From a virus: a stretch of DNA of 38,343 nucleotides. The position numbers and the translations under genes were made by a program. Below the pieces are notes generated by a model, which saw only the letters and a list, made by a program, of their open reading frames with translations, did not search any database and was not told the origin of the DNA. The stretch is from positions 1 to 38,343 of IMG/VR virus record IMGVR_UViG_3300030098_001220; one strand, written 5' to 3'. The first letter of the stretch is position 1. Each line of letters opens with the position of its first letter. Positions 31,211 through 38,343 of this stretch are shown piece by piece.

Positions 31211-31635
31211 AATTATACAAACTAGACTCAAATGTTGCTCGTATACTTGCGACTGTATCTAGATTGACTGAAGTGCCAATTAGTAAAATTAGAGGTAAAA
31301 CTAGAAATGGTGAGGTAGTTGCAGCCAGACGTATATGTATGATACTTATCAATGATAAGCTAAAGTACAGCACTACAGTAAATGGTGCTATATTTCACAG
31401 AGATCATTCTACAGTACTACACGCATTCAAGGTACATGCTGATCTTATGGATGTAGACAAAGCATATGAAGAGTTTTTTGGTATATGTGAGGTAGCTGTA
31501 GGTATCAAAGGTATGGGTGATTGTAACGACAAGGATGACATGATTGCAAAGTTTGCTGCACGTGTGGAGCATCTTGAATTTGAGAACGAAGATTTAAAAC
31601 AACAAATTATTAACATAAAAGAATTATTAACATGA
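31198..31635 (+). CDS. Stand-alone DnaA domain IV protein with coiled-coil tail
   Basis: 145 residues. Residues about 5-80 are the DNA-binding domain IV of DnaA: EVVAARRICMILINDKL, then the signature RDHSTVLHA (68-76), the part that reads the DnaA box. The AAA+ ATPase and N-terminal domains are absent. Residues about 110-143 are a coiled coil (KFAARVEHLEFENEDLKQQI), probably for dimer formation. The ATG lies 13 bases before the end of the polymerase gene. It could mark the phage origin for its own helicase, or bind the host origin and block it. Domain identity is secure; the role is inferred. Confidence 0.85.
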   Translation: MAKIKLYKLDSNVARILATVSRLTEVPISKIRGKTRNGEVVAARRICMILINDKLKYSTTVNGAIFHRDHSTVLHAFKVHADLMDVDKAYEEFFGICEVAVGIKGMGDCNDKDDMIAKFAARVEHLEFENEDLKQQIINIKELLT

Positions 31636-31907
31636 GTTTATATGAATTAGAACTTGATGGCGGATACGTTGTTCAAGTAGAGTACGAATACTCTGAACCA
31701 GATGACACCACGGGGTATAGAGGTGGAGTTAGGGTTGACCATGTATGGGCACACCTGCGAGATAAAAATGAAAAGTATACAACTGTAGATCTTTTACATT
31801 TCTTAACCAAAACAGGAATCACAGATACAGAAACACTTGCAGAAAGTATTGAAGAAGAAATATCAGATTATGAGCCAGATCCAGATGCCTATCGTGACGA
31901 TGTCTAA
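31632..31907 (+). CDS. Small acidic protein of unknown function
   Basis: 91 residues, very acidic in the last third (ESIEEEISDYEPDPDAYRDDV). It starts with strands (MSLYELELDGGYVVQVEYEY) and overlaps the DnaA-like gene stop (ATGA) and the helicase start (8 bases). A possible DNA mimic or helicase partner; no motif was recognised. Confidence 0.6.
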   Translation: MSLYELELDGGYVVQVEYEYSEPDDTTGYRGGVRVDHVWAHLRDKNEKYTTVDLLHFLTKTGITDTETLAESIEEEISDYEPDPDAYRDDV

Positions 31908-33072
31908 ATTAATAAAAGTAAAAGATGAAGAGCAAAAGAAAGCACTTAATAACTGGGCTAAACATAAGTTTAGTGGGAGCATTATTGCTGGCACCGGTTT
32001 TGGTAAGTCTAGATGTGGAGTTATCGCTATTGGTAAAACTCTGGATAGTACTGAGTCTGGCAAGGGTCTTGTGCTAGTTCCAACTAACCAACTACAAGAA
32101 CAGTTTAAAGAAGAGTTTATTAAGTGGGGCTACGAGCATGTGTTAGATCATGTAGATATACTTTGCTATGCATCTGCTTACAAGCTTGAAGATAATCATT
32201 ACAGCGTCGTAGTCTGTGATGAAATACACCTTGGTCTGTCTCCTGAGTATCGTAAGTTCTTTGAGAACAATACTTGGGATAGACTATTGTGTATGACTGC
32301 TACACTGCCAGAAGATTTTGAATACAAAGAGTTATTATTTAAGATGGCTCCAACTGTATATAAAATATCTTTGGATAAATGTGTAGACTTAGGACTTGTT
32401 TCTCCTTATGAGATTGTATGTATACCTATTGAATTAACTGACGTTGAACAAGAACAATACAAAAAAGCAAACAATACATTTGTATATGCTAAGTATTGTC
32501 TTGGTCAGTTTGGTGCGTTTGATAGAGCTAAACATATTATGGGAGCAGGCAAGAATACAGCTAGTAATGAAGACAAAGCAGCGGCTGCACAGTTCTACAG
32601 ATCTATTAGACAGCGTAAGGCTGTAGTAGATCATGCAGATAATAAGATTGCACAGCTACAGAAGATTGTTATTAGAAACATAGGTGAAAAGATACTTGTG
32701 TTTGGTGGTAGTAATGAGTTTACAAACAAACTTGCTGATGCTACAGAAACATTTTCTAGCGTATACCATAGTGGCAAAACAAAAAAGCAAAGAGAAAAAG
32801 CATTAGCAGATTTTAGATCAGGTGATAAGCCTGTGTTATGTTCTACTAAAGCTTTGAACCAAGGCTTTGATGTAGCTGATGCAACTATGGCTGTGATATG
32901 TGGACTAACTAGTAAAGCTTTAACTATGATACAACGTGTGGGTAGAATCATACGCTATCAAGAGGGCAAGATAGGTAAGATACATATACTATATGTTAAG
33001 GATAGCCAAGAAGAAAAGTGGCTAAAAAGTAGTGTTAAAAATCTAGATAATGTGACCTGGTTAAGTTGTTAA
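31900..33072 (+). CDS. DEAD/DEAH-type superfamily 2 helicase
   Basis: 390 residues from the ATG at 31900 (MSKLIKVKDEEQ). Motif I AGTGFGKS at 30-37, motif II DEIH at 107-110, motif III TAT at 133-135, a C-terminal RecA domain with VFGGSN and STKALNQGFDV, and motif VI QRVGRIIR. DEIH with TAT and QRVGR is the SF2 pattern of UvsW, RecG and XPB relatives. It probably moves forks or Holliday junctions during replication and recombination. In-frame upstream ATGs exist but lie in the previous gene. Confidence 0.85.
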   Translation: MSKLIKVKDEEQKKALNNWAKHKFSGSIIAGTGFGKSRCGVIAIGKTLDSTESGKGLVLVPTNQLQEQFKEEFIKWGYEHVLDHVDILCYASAYKLEDNHYSVVVCDEIHLGLSPEYRKFFENNTWDRLLCMTATLPEDFEYKELLFKMAPTVYKISLDKCVDLGLVSPYEIVCIPIELTDVEQEQYKKANNTFVYAKYCLGQFGAFDRAKHIMGAGKNTASNEDKAAAAQFYRSIRQRKAVVDHADNKIAQLQKIVIRNIGEKILVFGGSNEFTNKLADATETFSSVYHSGKTKKQREKALADFRSGDKPVLCSTKALNQGFDVADATMAVICGLTSKALTMIQRVGRIIRYQEGKIGKIHILYVKDSQEEKWLKSSVKNLDNVTWLSC

Positions 33073-33096
33073 TCAGGCACATTTTTCGTAAATTTA
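33066..33096 (+). promoter_or_regulatory. Candidate promoter, nearly leaderless, for the 181-residue gene
   Basis: TTG at 33066-33068, then 20 bases, then TAAATTTA at 33089-33096 (TAnnTTTG with the last base changed). The ATG at 33104 is 7 bases after the box; the box and the following bases (CAAGC-TATG) match the element before the primase gene at 36477. Confidence 0.55.
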
Positions 33097-33103
33097 CAAG
33101 CCT

Positions 33104-33649
33104 ATGCAAATAGAAATTGATATAAATTTATTACTTGAAAATAAGATTAGTGCAGATGATTATCTCGCACTATATGCTATATACAGAAAAGGGTTTAAGA
33201 CATTAAATGCTTTGCAGCTAAACGTTAACTGGGAAGATCTACAATCCAAAGGGTTTGTAAAGTTAGGGGATAGTGCAGAGCAGCATGTAATACGCCAAGA
33301 GTTTATAGATTTATTTTCTAGTGATTTTGATCAGATGTTTACAGAACTAATTAATACATACCCAATGAAAGTATCAACTAACAGAGGGTTTAGAATATTA
33401 CATGCAGCTGATCCTGACTGTAAATCAAATGACAAAGCTAGAGCTAAGTATAGTAGAATCGTTGGAACTAAAAAGTTTGTACATGATAAAATTATTAAGT
33501 TATTAAAAGTACAACTTAAAGTAGAACGAGATAGGCTAGAGTATATGCAAGGCTTAGAAGTTTGGTTGAATAATCATACTTGGGAAAAGTATATAAATAT
33601 AGACGAGAATGCAGAACAATCAGAAAACCGTATCACAAGACGGCTCTGA
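33104..33649 (+). CDS. Unknown protein in helicase-loader position
   Basis: 181 residues. The first 60 residues look like a helical or winged-helix-like domain (ISADDYLALYAIYRKGF). A conserved-looking part follows (RGFRILHAADPDCKSNDKARAKYSRIVGTKKFVHDKIIKLL), then a helical end with Trp (LEVWLNNHTWEKY). It overlaps the DnaB-like helicase gene by 41 bases; in many phages the gene before the helicase encodes its loader or initiator. No loader motif was recognised. Confidence 0.55.
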   Translation: MQIEIDINLLLENKISADDYLALYAIYRKGFKTLNALQLNVNWEDLQSKGFVKLGDSAEQHVIRQEFIDLFSSDFDQMFTELINTYPMKVSTNRGFRILHAADPDCKSNDKARAKYSRIVGTKKFVHDKIIKLLKVQLKVERDRLEYMQGLEVWLNNHTWEKYINIDENAEQSENRITRRL

Positions 33650-34559
33650 TGTATTCCAAACTAGAGGGTTTCAAAAAATAGATAGGGCTGTTAATCAGTC
33701 CATAGCAGTTGTAAAGCAAGCCAAACTTGGTAAGCGCAATGTGCTAGCTACGTCTTGGAAAAGACTAAACAAGAATCTTTTAGGTGGATTACAGAAGGGC
33801 AAGATGTATGTGATAGCTGGCCGTCCCGGTGTGGGTAAGTCAGCATTTAGTAATCAACTTATCTTTGATGTATTAGATACAAACAGTGATAAGAAGCTAA
33901 TAGTATTATACTGGACCTTTGAGATGCCGGGTTACCAACAGGTAATGCGTAGTGCGTCAAAAGATGTAAAGAAAGAGATGTCAGATCTGTTGTCAGTAGA
34001 GTCACCGCTATCAGATATAGACTTCAAAACTTATGCAGCTAAAGTACAAAAGTATGGTAACTATCCTATATACTTCAATAACATACCTCGTAGTATGGAG
34101 TATATTATGAACACAAACGAGGAACTATTTACTCAGCATCCTAGTCATACAGTAATTAATCTGTTCGACCATTCACGTTTGATACGTGGTAATGAAGATA
34201 CAGAATTACGTAGACTAAATACAATATCCAAGGGTTGTATGTGGATGCAATCAAAACTTGGAGTTATTAATATATTATTATCACAGCTTAATCGTAACAT
34301 AGAACAAGAACATCGTGCTAAGAATCAGTACCAGCCACTACTAACAGATTTGTTTGGTGGTGACAGTATTGGTCAAGATGCGCATGTAGTTATGATTCTT
34401 AATCGTCCCTATGATTTGTATGGTATTACAGAATCATACTGCGGCGAAGATCCGCAAGGCCTGCTTGCATGCCATATGGAAAAGAATCGTGATGGTTTAC
34501 TTGGTATGATTGGCTATGAAGCAGATATGAGTACGTTTAATATTAAAGAAAGAAACTAA
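33609..34559 (+). CDS. DnaB-like replicative helicase, N-terminal domain absent
   Basis: 316 residues. RecA-fold core of SF4: Walker A GRPGVGKS at 71-78, the catalytic Glu in WTFEMP (E105), Walker B-like VINLFDHSRL with Asp187, and H4-type LLSQLNR at 223-229. Host DnaB is about 450-470 with an N-terminal domain for primase contact; this one lacks it, as several phage helicases do. It unwinds the fork in front of the polymerase. It overlaps the upstream gene by 41 bases and the downstream gene by TAATG. Confidence 0.85.
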   Translation: MQNNQKTVSQDGSDVFQTRGFQKIDRAVNQSIAVVKQAKLGKRNVLATSWKRLNKNLLGGLQKGKMYVIAGRPGVGKSAFSNQLIFDVLDTNSDKKLIVLYWTFEMPGYQQVMRSASKDVKKEMSDLLSVESPLSDIDFKTYAAKVQKYGNYPIYFNNIPRSMEYIMNTNEELFTQHPSHTVINLFDHSRLIRGNEDTELRRLNTISKGCMWMQSKLGVINILLSQLNRNIEQEHRAKNQYQPLLTDLFGGDSIGQDAHVVMILNRPYDLYGITESYCGEDPQGLLACHMEKNRDGLLGMIGYEADMSTFNIKERN

Positions 34560-35257
34560 TGGAGCTACCAAAAACCGTGGTAAAGGCGAGCCGTAAGTCG
34601 CCTAAGAACATGATAATCTATGGTCCACCTAAGATAGGTAAGACTACAGTATTATCGCAGTTGAAAGACTGTTTGATTATTGATCTCGAAGAAGGTTCAG
34701 ATATGGTTGATGCCTTGAAAGTAAAGGTTACAAACTTGAAAGAACTTGCCGAGGTTGGTAAAGCTATTATGAAAGATGGAAAACCATATAAGTATGTAGC
34801 TATTGACACTATCTCTAAACTAGAGGAATGGTGTGAAGCTGAAGCTAAAACTATATACATGCAAACTCCTATGGGTAAAAACTTTGAACAAAAGAATCCT
34901 GGTGCATCAGTACTATCATTGCCAAACGGCGCTGGCTACTTATACTTACGTATAGCCTACAAAAAATGGATAGACAGACTGAACAAGCTAGCGGATCATG
35001 TGATTCTAGTAGGACACCTGAAGGATAAGATGCTTGAGAAGAAAGGCAAAGAGGTTGCAGTTAAGGACCTTGATTTGACTGGTAAGATCAAGCAGATTAC
35101 ATGCGCTAACGCAGATGCTGTTGGTTATATCTACAGAGAAGATGATAAAACTATGATTTCATTTAACTCTTTGGATGATGTAACTGCAGGTTCACGCTGC
35201 AATCACTTAAAAGGTAAGACCATACCTTTAAACTGGTCAGATATATTTATAGATTAA
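34559..35257 (+). CDS. Sak4-like RecA-fold ATPase (AAA_24 type)
   Basis: 232 residues. Walker A YGPPKIGKTT at 21-30, Walker B YVAIDT with Asp83, and the phrase HVILVGHLKDK. This is the pattern of the small phage ATPases of the Sak4/AAA_24 group, which bind single-stranded DNA and help annealing with an SSB. The SSB-like gene two places downstream supports this. The ATG overlaps the helicase stop (TAATG). Confidence 0.75.
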   Translation: MELPKTVVKASRKSPKNMIIYGPPKIGKTTVLSQLKDCLIIDLEEGSDMVDALKVKVTNLKELAEVGKAIMKDGKPYKYVAIDTISKLEEWCEAEAKTIYMQTPMGKNFEQKNPGASVLSLPNGAGYLYLRIAYKKWIDRLNKLADHVILVGHLKDKMLEKKGKEVAVKDLDLTGKIKQITCANADAVGYIYREDDKTMISFNSLDDVTAGSRCNHLKGKTIPLNWSDIFID

Positions 35258-35280
35258 TTAACCGCGTAAAATTTTAAATC

Positions 35281-35652
35281 ATGATTGAAGCACGCACAAA
35301 CAATCCTGGCGAGGCCACGCAGAAAAATGAAACACCAAGCACTATTACAGTATCTATGATCTTGGAAGATCTTGACAACGGCATTGACCGTACAGGTATC
35401 CAAGAGAAGTATGGTCTAGAAAAGTGGGAAGTAACACAGATGTTCCAGCACCCAACATTGAAGGGTAAGAAAGCTAGAAAGATCCGTAAGTTATCTTTCA
35501 ACTTTGTAGATGATACAGCTGTAGATCCTAACCAGACTAGCATTCCTGTAGAAGATGTACATACAGAAGCATCTATGGTTGTGGAAGCTACACCTGAGTT
35601 ACAAGAAGAAGATCCTTTTATAGGTGCATATGGTGAAGAAGATGAATTTTAA
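35281..35652 (+). CDS. Small protein with HTH-like part and acidic tail
   Basis: 123 residues. Residues about 25-70 look like a small helix-turn-helix domain (SMILEDLDNGIDRTGIQEKYGLEKWEVTQMF, then basic KGKKARKIRKL). The C-terminal half is acidic and ends GEEDEF, resembling the acidic tips of single-strand binding proteins. It lies between the Sak4-like and SSB-like genes. Role unknown; a DNA-binding co-factor is inferred. Confidence 0.55.
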   Translation: MIEARTNNPGEATQKNETPSTITVSMILEDLDNGIDRTGIQEKYGLEKWEVTQMFQHPTLKGKKARKIRKLSFNFVDDTAVDPNQTSIPVEDVHTEASMVVEATPELQEEDPFIGAYGEEDEF

Positions 35653-35670
35653 TTATTAAACTAGTTTATT

Positions 35671-36420
35671 ATGGCAATTAAAAGCAATGACAGCAATGTC
35701 GAAGTATCAGGTGGTGGAGTAAAATTATACTCTGGACTTGGTAATTTTAAAGTTATCGCAGTGAATCCTACTATGGCTGAGCTGCATGACTTGGGTATCA
35801 TGGTAAAACAAGACCCAAATTATTTCGTTGACTTAAATGGAACGGAATATTTCAAACTAACTTTCTGGATTAAGAATGCAGATCTTACTACAAGGTTTGA
35901 TATTCTTATGAATGGATCAGAGCGCGTATCGCAGACAGGTAAGAACCAGTGGATCAACTCTATTGGTCAGTCTACTTGGTCTGATGGTGAGCCTGAGTAT
36001 GATTGGTTCAAGAAAGAAGGTTTACGTAAAGCACTAACTGGCGAAGAAACACTTATTAACTTTGTTAAGCAGTGGGCTAACGTTGCTAATGGCGACGAAG
36101 CTTACTTTGACAGTATAGCTAAGATTGTTAAAGGTGATGTAACTGAAGTAAAAGCTTTGGTTAAGTTACTTGAGAACAATGAAGTTAGATTATTAATCGG
36201 TGTTAAAGATGGTAAGTATCAAACTGTGTACACAAAAGTATTTGGCCGTGTGAAACCACAGCGTGATGACCTCTTTATTAAGAACTTAAATGATGACTAC
36301 GGTACATTCAATGCTGAGTTTGATACCACACTTGCGTGGGGTACATTCACTCCTGAGTTATCTGTAGTGACTCCAGATGGGGATTCTGACAATGTTTCAG
36401 AAGACGAAGACTGGGTCTAA
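35671..36420 (+). CDS. Candidate single-strand DNA-binding protein
   Basis: 249 residues, mixed alpha/beta with a long beta part (LYSGLGNFKVIAVNPTM, YFKLTFWIKN, RLLIGVKDGKYQTVYTKVFG) and an acidic C-terminal tail (DGDSDNVSEDEDWV) with an aromatic near the end, as in phage SSB proteins. Position in the replication operon next to a Sak4-like ATPase fits. The OB-fold is not proven, and another DNA-binding protein is possible. It is followed by a strong terminator. Confidence 0.55.
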   Translation: MAIKSNDSNVEVSGGGVKLYSGLGNFKVIAVNPTMAELHDLGIMVKQDPNYFVDLNGTEYFKLTFWIKNADLTTRFDILMNGSERVSQTGKNQWINSIGQSTWSDGEPEYDWFKKEGLRKALTGEETLINFVKQWANVANGDEAYFDSIAKIVKGDVTEVKALVKLLENNEVRLLIGVKDGKYQTVYTKVFGRVKPQRDDLFIKNLNDDYGTFNAEFDTTLAWGTFTPELSVVTPDGDSDNVSEDEDWV

Positions 36421-36444
36421 CATTATAGTAGTATGGCCATAAGA

Positions 36445-36473
36445 AGTGGGGAGCTAACAACTCCCCATTTTTT
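36445..36473 (+). terminator. Rho-independent terminator
   Basis: TGGGGAG (36447-36453) pairs with CTCCCCA (36461-36467) around CTAACAA, followed by six T. It closes the SSB-like unit and stands directly before the primase promoter element. Confidence 0.85.
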
Positions 36474-36476
36474 ATG

Positions 36477-36484
36477 TACATTTG
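36477..36484 (+). promoter_or_regulatory. TACATTTG -7 box before the primase gene
   Basis: A perfect TAnnTTTG, 7 bases before the ATG at 36492. No TTG lies about 20 bases upstream, where the terminator hairpin sits. The box and the bases after it (CAAGC-TATG) match those before the gene at 33104, which supports a real signal. Confidence 0.55.
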
Positions 36485-36491
36485 CAAGCTT

Positions 36492-37484
36492 ATGATTAAA
36501 AGTAGAAGCAGTGAAGATGTCTTGACAGTTGAAAGAATACTGTCAAAGATTAGTGAGGTGGATATATTTGCATACTACTGTAGTTCTTTTAAACAACTTG
36601 GTAAATCTTTCTGTAGTGAGCTTAGGCAAGATAACAAACCAGGTGTCAGTATTATTCTTTGGAAAGGTAAACTGTTGTATAAAGACTTTGCGCATCCTGA
36701 TCATACATTTGATTGTTTTGGATATGTAATGGCTGCATACAACTGTAGTTTTTACTCTGCACTTAGAATTATTGACAATGATTTTGGTTTGAATCTTTCG
36801 TCGCGCAAAGAAGAGATGCAGTTTACTCGTGGCTATCTTGGTTATCAATCTAATATTAAAGTAGAAGATAAAAAGGTAACTATAATTAAGAAGAAGACTA
36901 GGTCATGGAAAAGAAAAGATGCAGCTTTTTGGTCCCAATATTTGATTAGTAAGAAAACTTTGATTAAGTTTGCTGTTACACCTATTTCTCACTACTGGAT
37001 TAATGACAGTAGATTTACATGCAAGCTAAGCTATGCATATAAGATTGGAAATAAGTATAAGATCTACTCTCCTCGTGAAGAGGTAAAGTGGATGAGCAAT
37101 ACCAACGCTAAACAAATTCAAGGATATGCTCAGTTACCTAAAGAAGGTGACCTTTGTATTATTACTTCGTCCCTTAAAGATGTTATGTGTCTTTTTGAAA
37201 TGGGAATCCCTGCAATTGCCATGCAATCAGAGATGCAAATGCCGACAAGTAAAATAGTAGAGGAGCTGAGACAGAGATTTAAAAAAGTTGCGGTGTTCTA
37301 TGATAATGATTTTACTAATCCTAACAATCCTGGTCAGACGATGGCTAAAAAGATTTGTAAGAAATATTATCCAATGAGAAATATTTATTTACCAGAGGAT
37401 TATGAAGTAAAAGATTTATCAGATTACATTGCTAAATTTAAAAGCACCGAAGGATTAAAAACATTGATAGACATACAATTGTGA
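36492..37484 (+). CDS. DnaG-like primase with Toprim domain
   Basis: 330 residues from the ATG at 36492 (MIKSRSSEDV). An ATG at 36474 is in frame but lies before the -7 box. The N-terminus has a CHC2-like fold (SFCSELRQDNKPGVSIILW, then LLYKDFAHPDHTFDCFGYVM) but lacks the full zinc ligands. The C-terminal Toprim has LCIITSSLKD at 221-230, where the usual catalytic Glu is Ser, and FYDNDF with Asp271/Asp273. It makes RNA primers for the DnaB-like helicase and polymerase. The Glu-to-Ser change may be a phage variant or mean weakened catalysis. Confidence 0.8.
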   Translation: MIKSRSSEDVLTVERILSKISEVDIFAYYCSSFKQLGKSFCSELRQDNKPGVSIILWKGKLLYKDFAHPDHTFDCFGYVMAAYNCSFYSALRIIDNDFGLNLSSRKEEMQFTRGYLGYQSNIKVEDKKVTIIKKKTRSWKRKDAAFWSQYLISKKTLIKFAVTPISHYWINDSRFTCKLSYAYKIGNKYKIYSPREEVKWMSNTNAKQIQGYAQLPKEGDLCIITSSLKDVMCLFEMGIPAIAMQSEMQMPTSKIVEELRQRFKKVAVFYDNDFTNPNNPGQTMAKKICKKYYPMRNIYLPEDYEVKDLSDYIAKFKSTEGLKTLIDIQL

Positions 37485-37924
37485 AACGACGTACACGAAA
37501 GCCAAAGAATAAAAAAGTAAGAAACGCTACTAGTAAAGTATATAAAGGGATTAAGTTCAGGTCTAAGCTTGAACTTTTTACGTATAAGAAGTTAGAGGAT
37601 GCAGATATAAAATCTCTGTATGAAAAGAAAAAATATGTGTTACAAGAAGGGTTACATTATTCTGAAGCGTGTTACGAACCGCATAAAACAAAAGGCTATG
37701 TCAACAATACCTATAAAGTTAGAGATATTACATATACTCCTGACTTTGTAGATCCTAATGGTAAATGGATTATAGAAGTAAAAGGTTTTGCTAATGATGT
37801 CTTTCCTATAAAATGGAAGATGTTTAAGAAACACCTTATGCAGCTAGAGAATCCTCCAGTATTATATCTACCTAAGAACCAAGGCCAGGTTCTCAAAACA
37901 ATAGAATTAATTAAACAACTTTAA
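37481..37924 (+). CDS. PD-(D/E)XK nuclease of T7 endonuclease I/DUF1064 type
   Basis: 147 residues. The start is the GTG at 37481, overlapping the primase stop as GTGA; the product begins KRRTRKPKNKK, basic. The nuclease core has KFRSKLELF with Glu31, RDITYTPDFV with Asp88, and WIIEVKG with Glu99/Lys101, the D-E-K set of the fold. It likely cuts branched DNA (Holliday junctions) before packaging. Length fits T7 endonuclease I (149). Confidence 0.85.
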   Translation: MKRRTRKPKNKKVRNATSKVYKGIKFRSKLELFTYKKLEDADIKSLYEKKKYVLQEGLHYSEACYEPHKTKGYVNNTYKVRDITYTPDFVDPNGKWIIEVKGFANDVFPIKWKMFKKHLMQLENPPVLYLPKNQGQVLKTIELIKQL

Positions 37925-37927
37925 CTT

Positions 37928-38239
37928 ATGGAATACACACATGATTTGCTCCTCCGTTTGGATGGGCTTGGGATTGATATGTCTAAAGGTCCCGCAGATA
38001 CAAAGCGGCAGCTTGCTAAGCTGTACGAAGAAACAAGGTACAATACATTTGGATACCTTGAAGACTTGGAAAAGTTTGATAGAATCTTTGAACCTGTATA
38101 TGGTTTGGAGTTCTTCATCTTAGTTAGAGATGTACAACAACAGTTCTTTAAGGAACTTAAGTACTCTACACTAGCTAGTGAATTAAATGAAATACATGAA
38201 CAAAGTAAAATAAACAGACATGAGTATAAAAACGATTGA
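37928..38239 (+). CDS. Small hypothetical helical protein
   Basis: 103 residues, helical (MEYTHDLLLRLDGLGIDMS, then FDRIFEPVYGLEFFILVRDVQQQFFKEL). It starts 3 bases after the nuclease stop and overlaps the next gene by 20 bases. No motif was recognised. Confidence 0.55.
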   Translation: MEYTHDLLLRLDGLGIDMSKGPADTKRQLAKLYEETRYNTFGYLEDLEKFDRIFEPVYGLEFFILVRDVQQQFFKELKYSTLASELNEIHEQSKINRHEYKND

Positions 38240-38343
38240 CAAACAGATTAAAGGATCTGAAGGCCTTGCTAAGAAGATTAACAAGGGCGCAGAAAAAATG
38301 GTCTTTGACATTTTGCAGTCTACACAGTACTCTACACCTATCC
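38220..38343 (+). CDS. 5' end of a gene cut by the window end, possibly rIIA-like ATPase
   Basis: The ATG at 38220 opens a frame that runs to the end of the window (41 codons: MSIKTIDKQIKGSEG and on to FDILQSTQYSTPI). It overlaps the previous gene by 20 bases, a normal junction here. The end phrase resembles the start of phage rIIA-like GHKL ATPases, where a 'D-I-L-Q-x-x-x-Y-x-x-P-I' run precedes the first ATPase helix. That is recalled pattern, not a search. Confidence 0.4.
   Translation, partial: MSIKTIDKQIKGSEGLAKKINKGAEKMVFDILQSTQYSTPI

Noticed and set aside
1-38343. Lysogeny genes (integrase, repressor, attachment site) or insertion sequences
   Set aside because: None was seen: no integrase or transposase motifs, no tRNA gene with flanking repeats; the window looks lytic, though the rest of the genome is not visible.

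Overview
The window reads as part of the genome of a lytic, tailed, probably podovirus-like double-stranded DNA phage that infects a marine member of the Bacteroidota (most likely a flavobacterium). The phage assignment rests on a clear large terminase, portal, major-capsid-like protein, family A DNA polymerase, primase and DnaB-like helicase. The host assignment rests on AT-rich sequence, A-rich translation starts without Shine-Dalgarno sequences, several promoters of the Bacteroidota type (TTG, about 20 bases, TAnnTTTG), and surface proteins built from Cys-rich GC-D-NY-DDGSC repeats and an SprB-like repeat typical of marine flavobacteria. The order HU/IHF-like protein, terminase, portal, acidic scaffold-like protein, capsid, with divergent replication genes, is reminiscent of crAss-like phages (Crassvirales). 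That affinity is an inference and was not tested by a search.

Layout. Positions 1-25754 are one long minus-strand late block. Read from right to left it starts at a good promoter (25780-25811) and encodes a GroES-like co-chaperonin, a run of small proteins (a winged-helix-like protein, a zinc ribbon, an HU/IHF-like protein), the large terminase, the portal, an acidic scaffold-like protein, the capsid protein, four further virion proteins, a Cys-rich protein and a 1468-residue adhesin-like protein. These are followed by a fibre-like protein, small virion-like proteins, an outer-membrane-like protein with signal peptide, a 28-residue Cys-rich peptide, a membrane/coiled-coil protein, an exported thioredoxin-fold protein without catalytic cysteines, a lectin-like protein, and finally (2042 to beyond base 1) an exported Cys-rich repeat protein of at least 680 residues. 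Hairpins and terminators sit between several of the virion genes.

Positions 25755-26226 form a non-coding divergent control region. Positions 26227 to 38343 are the plus-strand early/replication block: small early genes, a membrane protein plus lipoprotein pair, a highly structured non-coding stretch (27447-27682), an AT-hook protein with its own promoter, DNA polymerase A, a stand-alone DnaA domain IV protein, an SF2 helicase, an unknown protein in helicase-loader position, a DnaB-like helicase, a Sak4-like ATPase, an SSB-like protein, a DnaG-like primase, a PD-(D/E)XK nuclease, and the start of a gene that may be rIIA-like.

The most unusual parts are: the cluster of signal-peptide proteins in the late operon, whose Cys-rich repeat also occurs in the giant adhesin-like protein; the DnaA domain IV protein together with a tandem TTCACCACAT repeat; the structured RNA candidates at 27447-27682; and promoter -7 elements placed exactly 7 bases before three start codons, which suggests leaderless messages.
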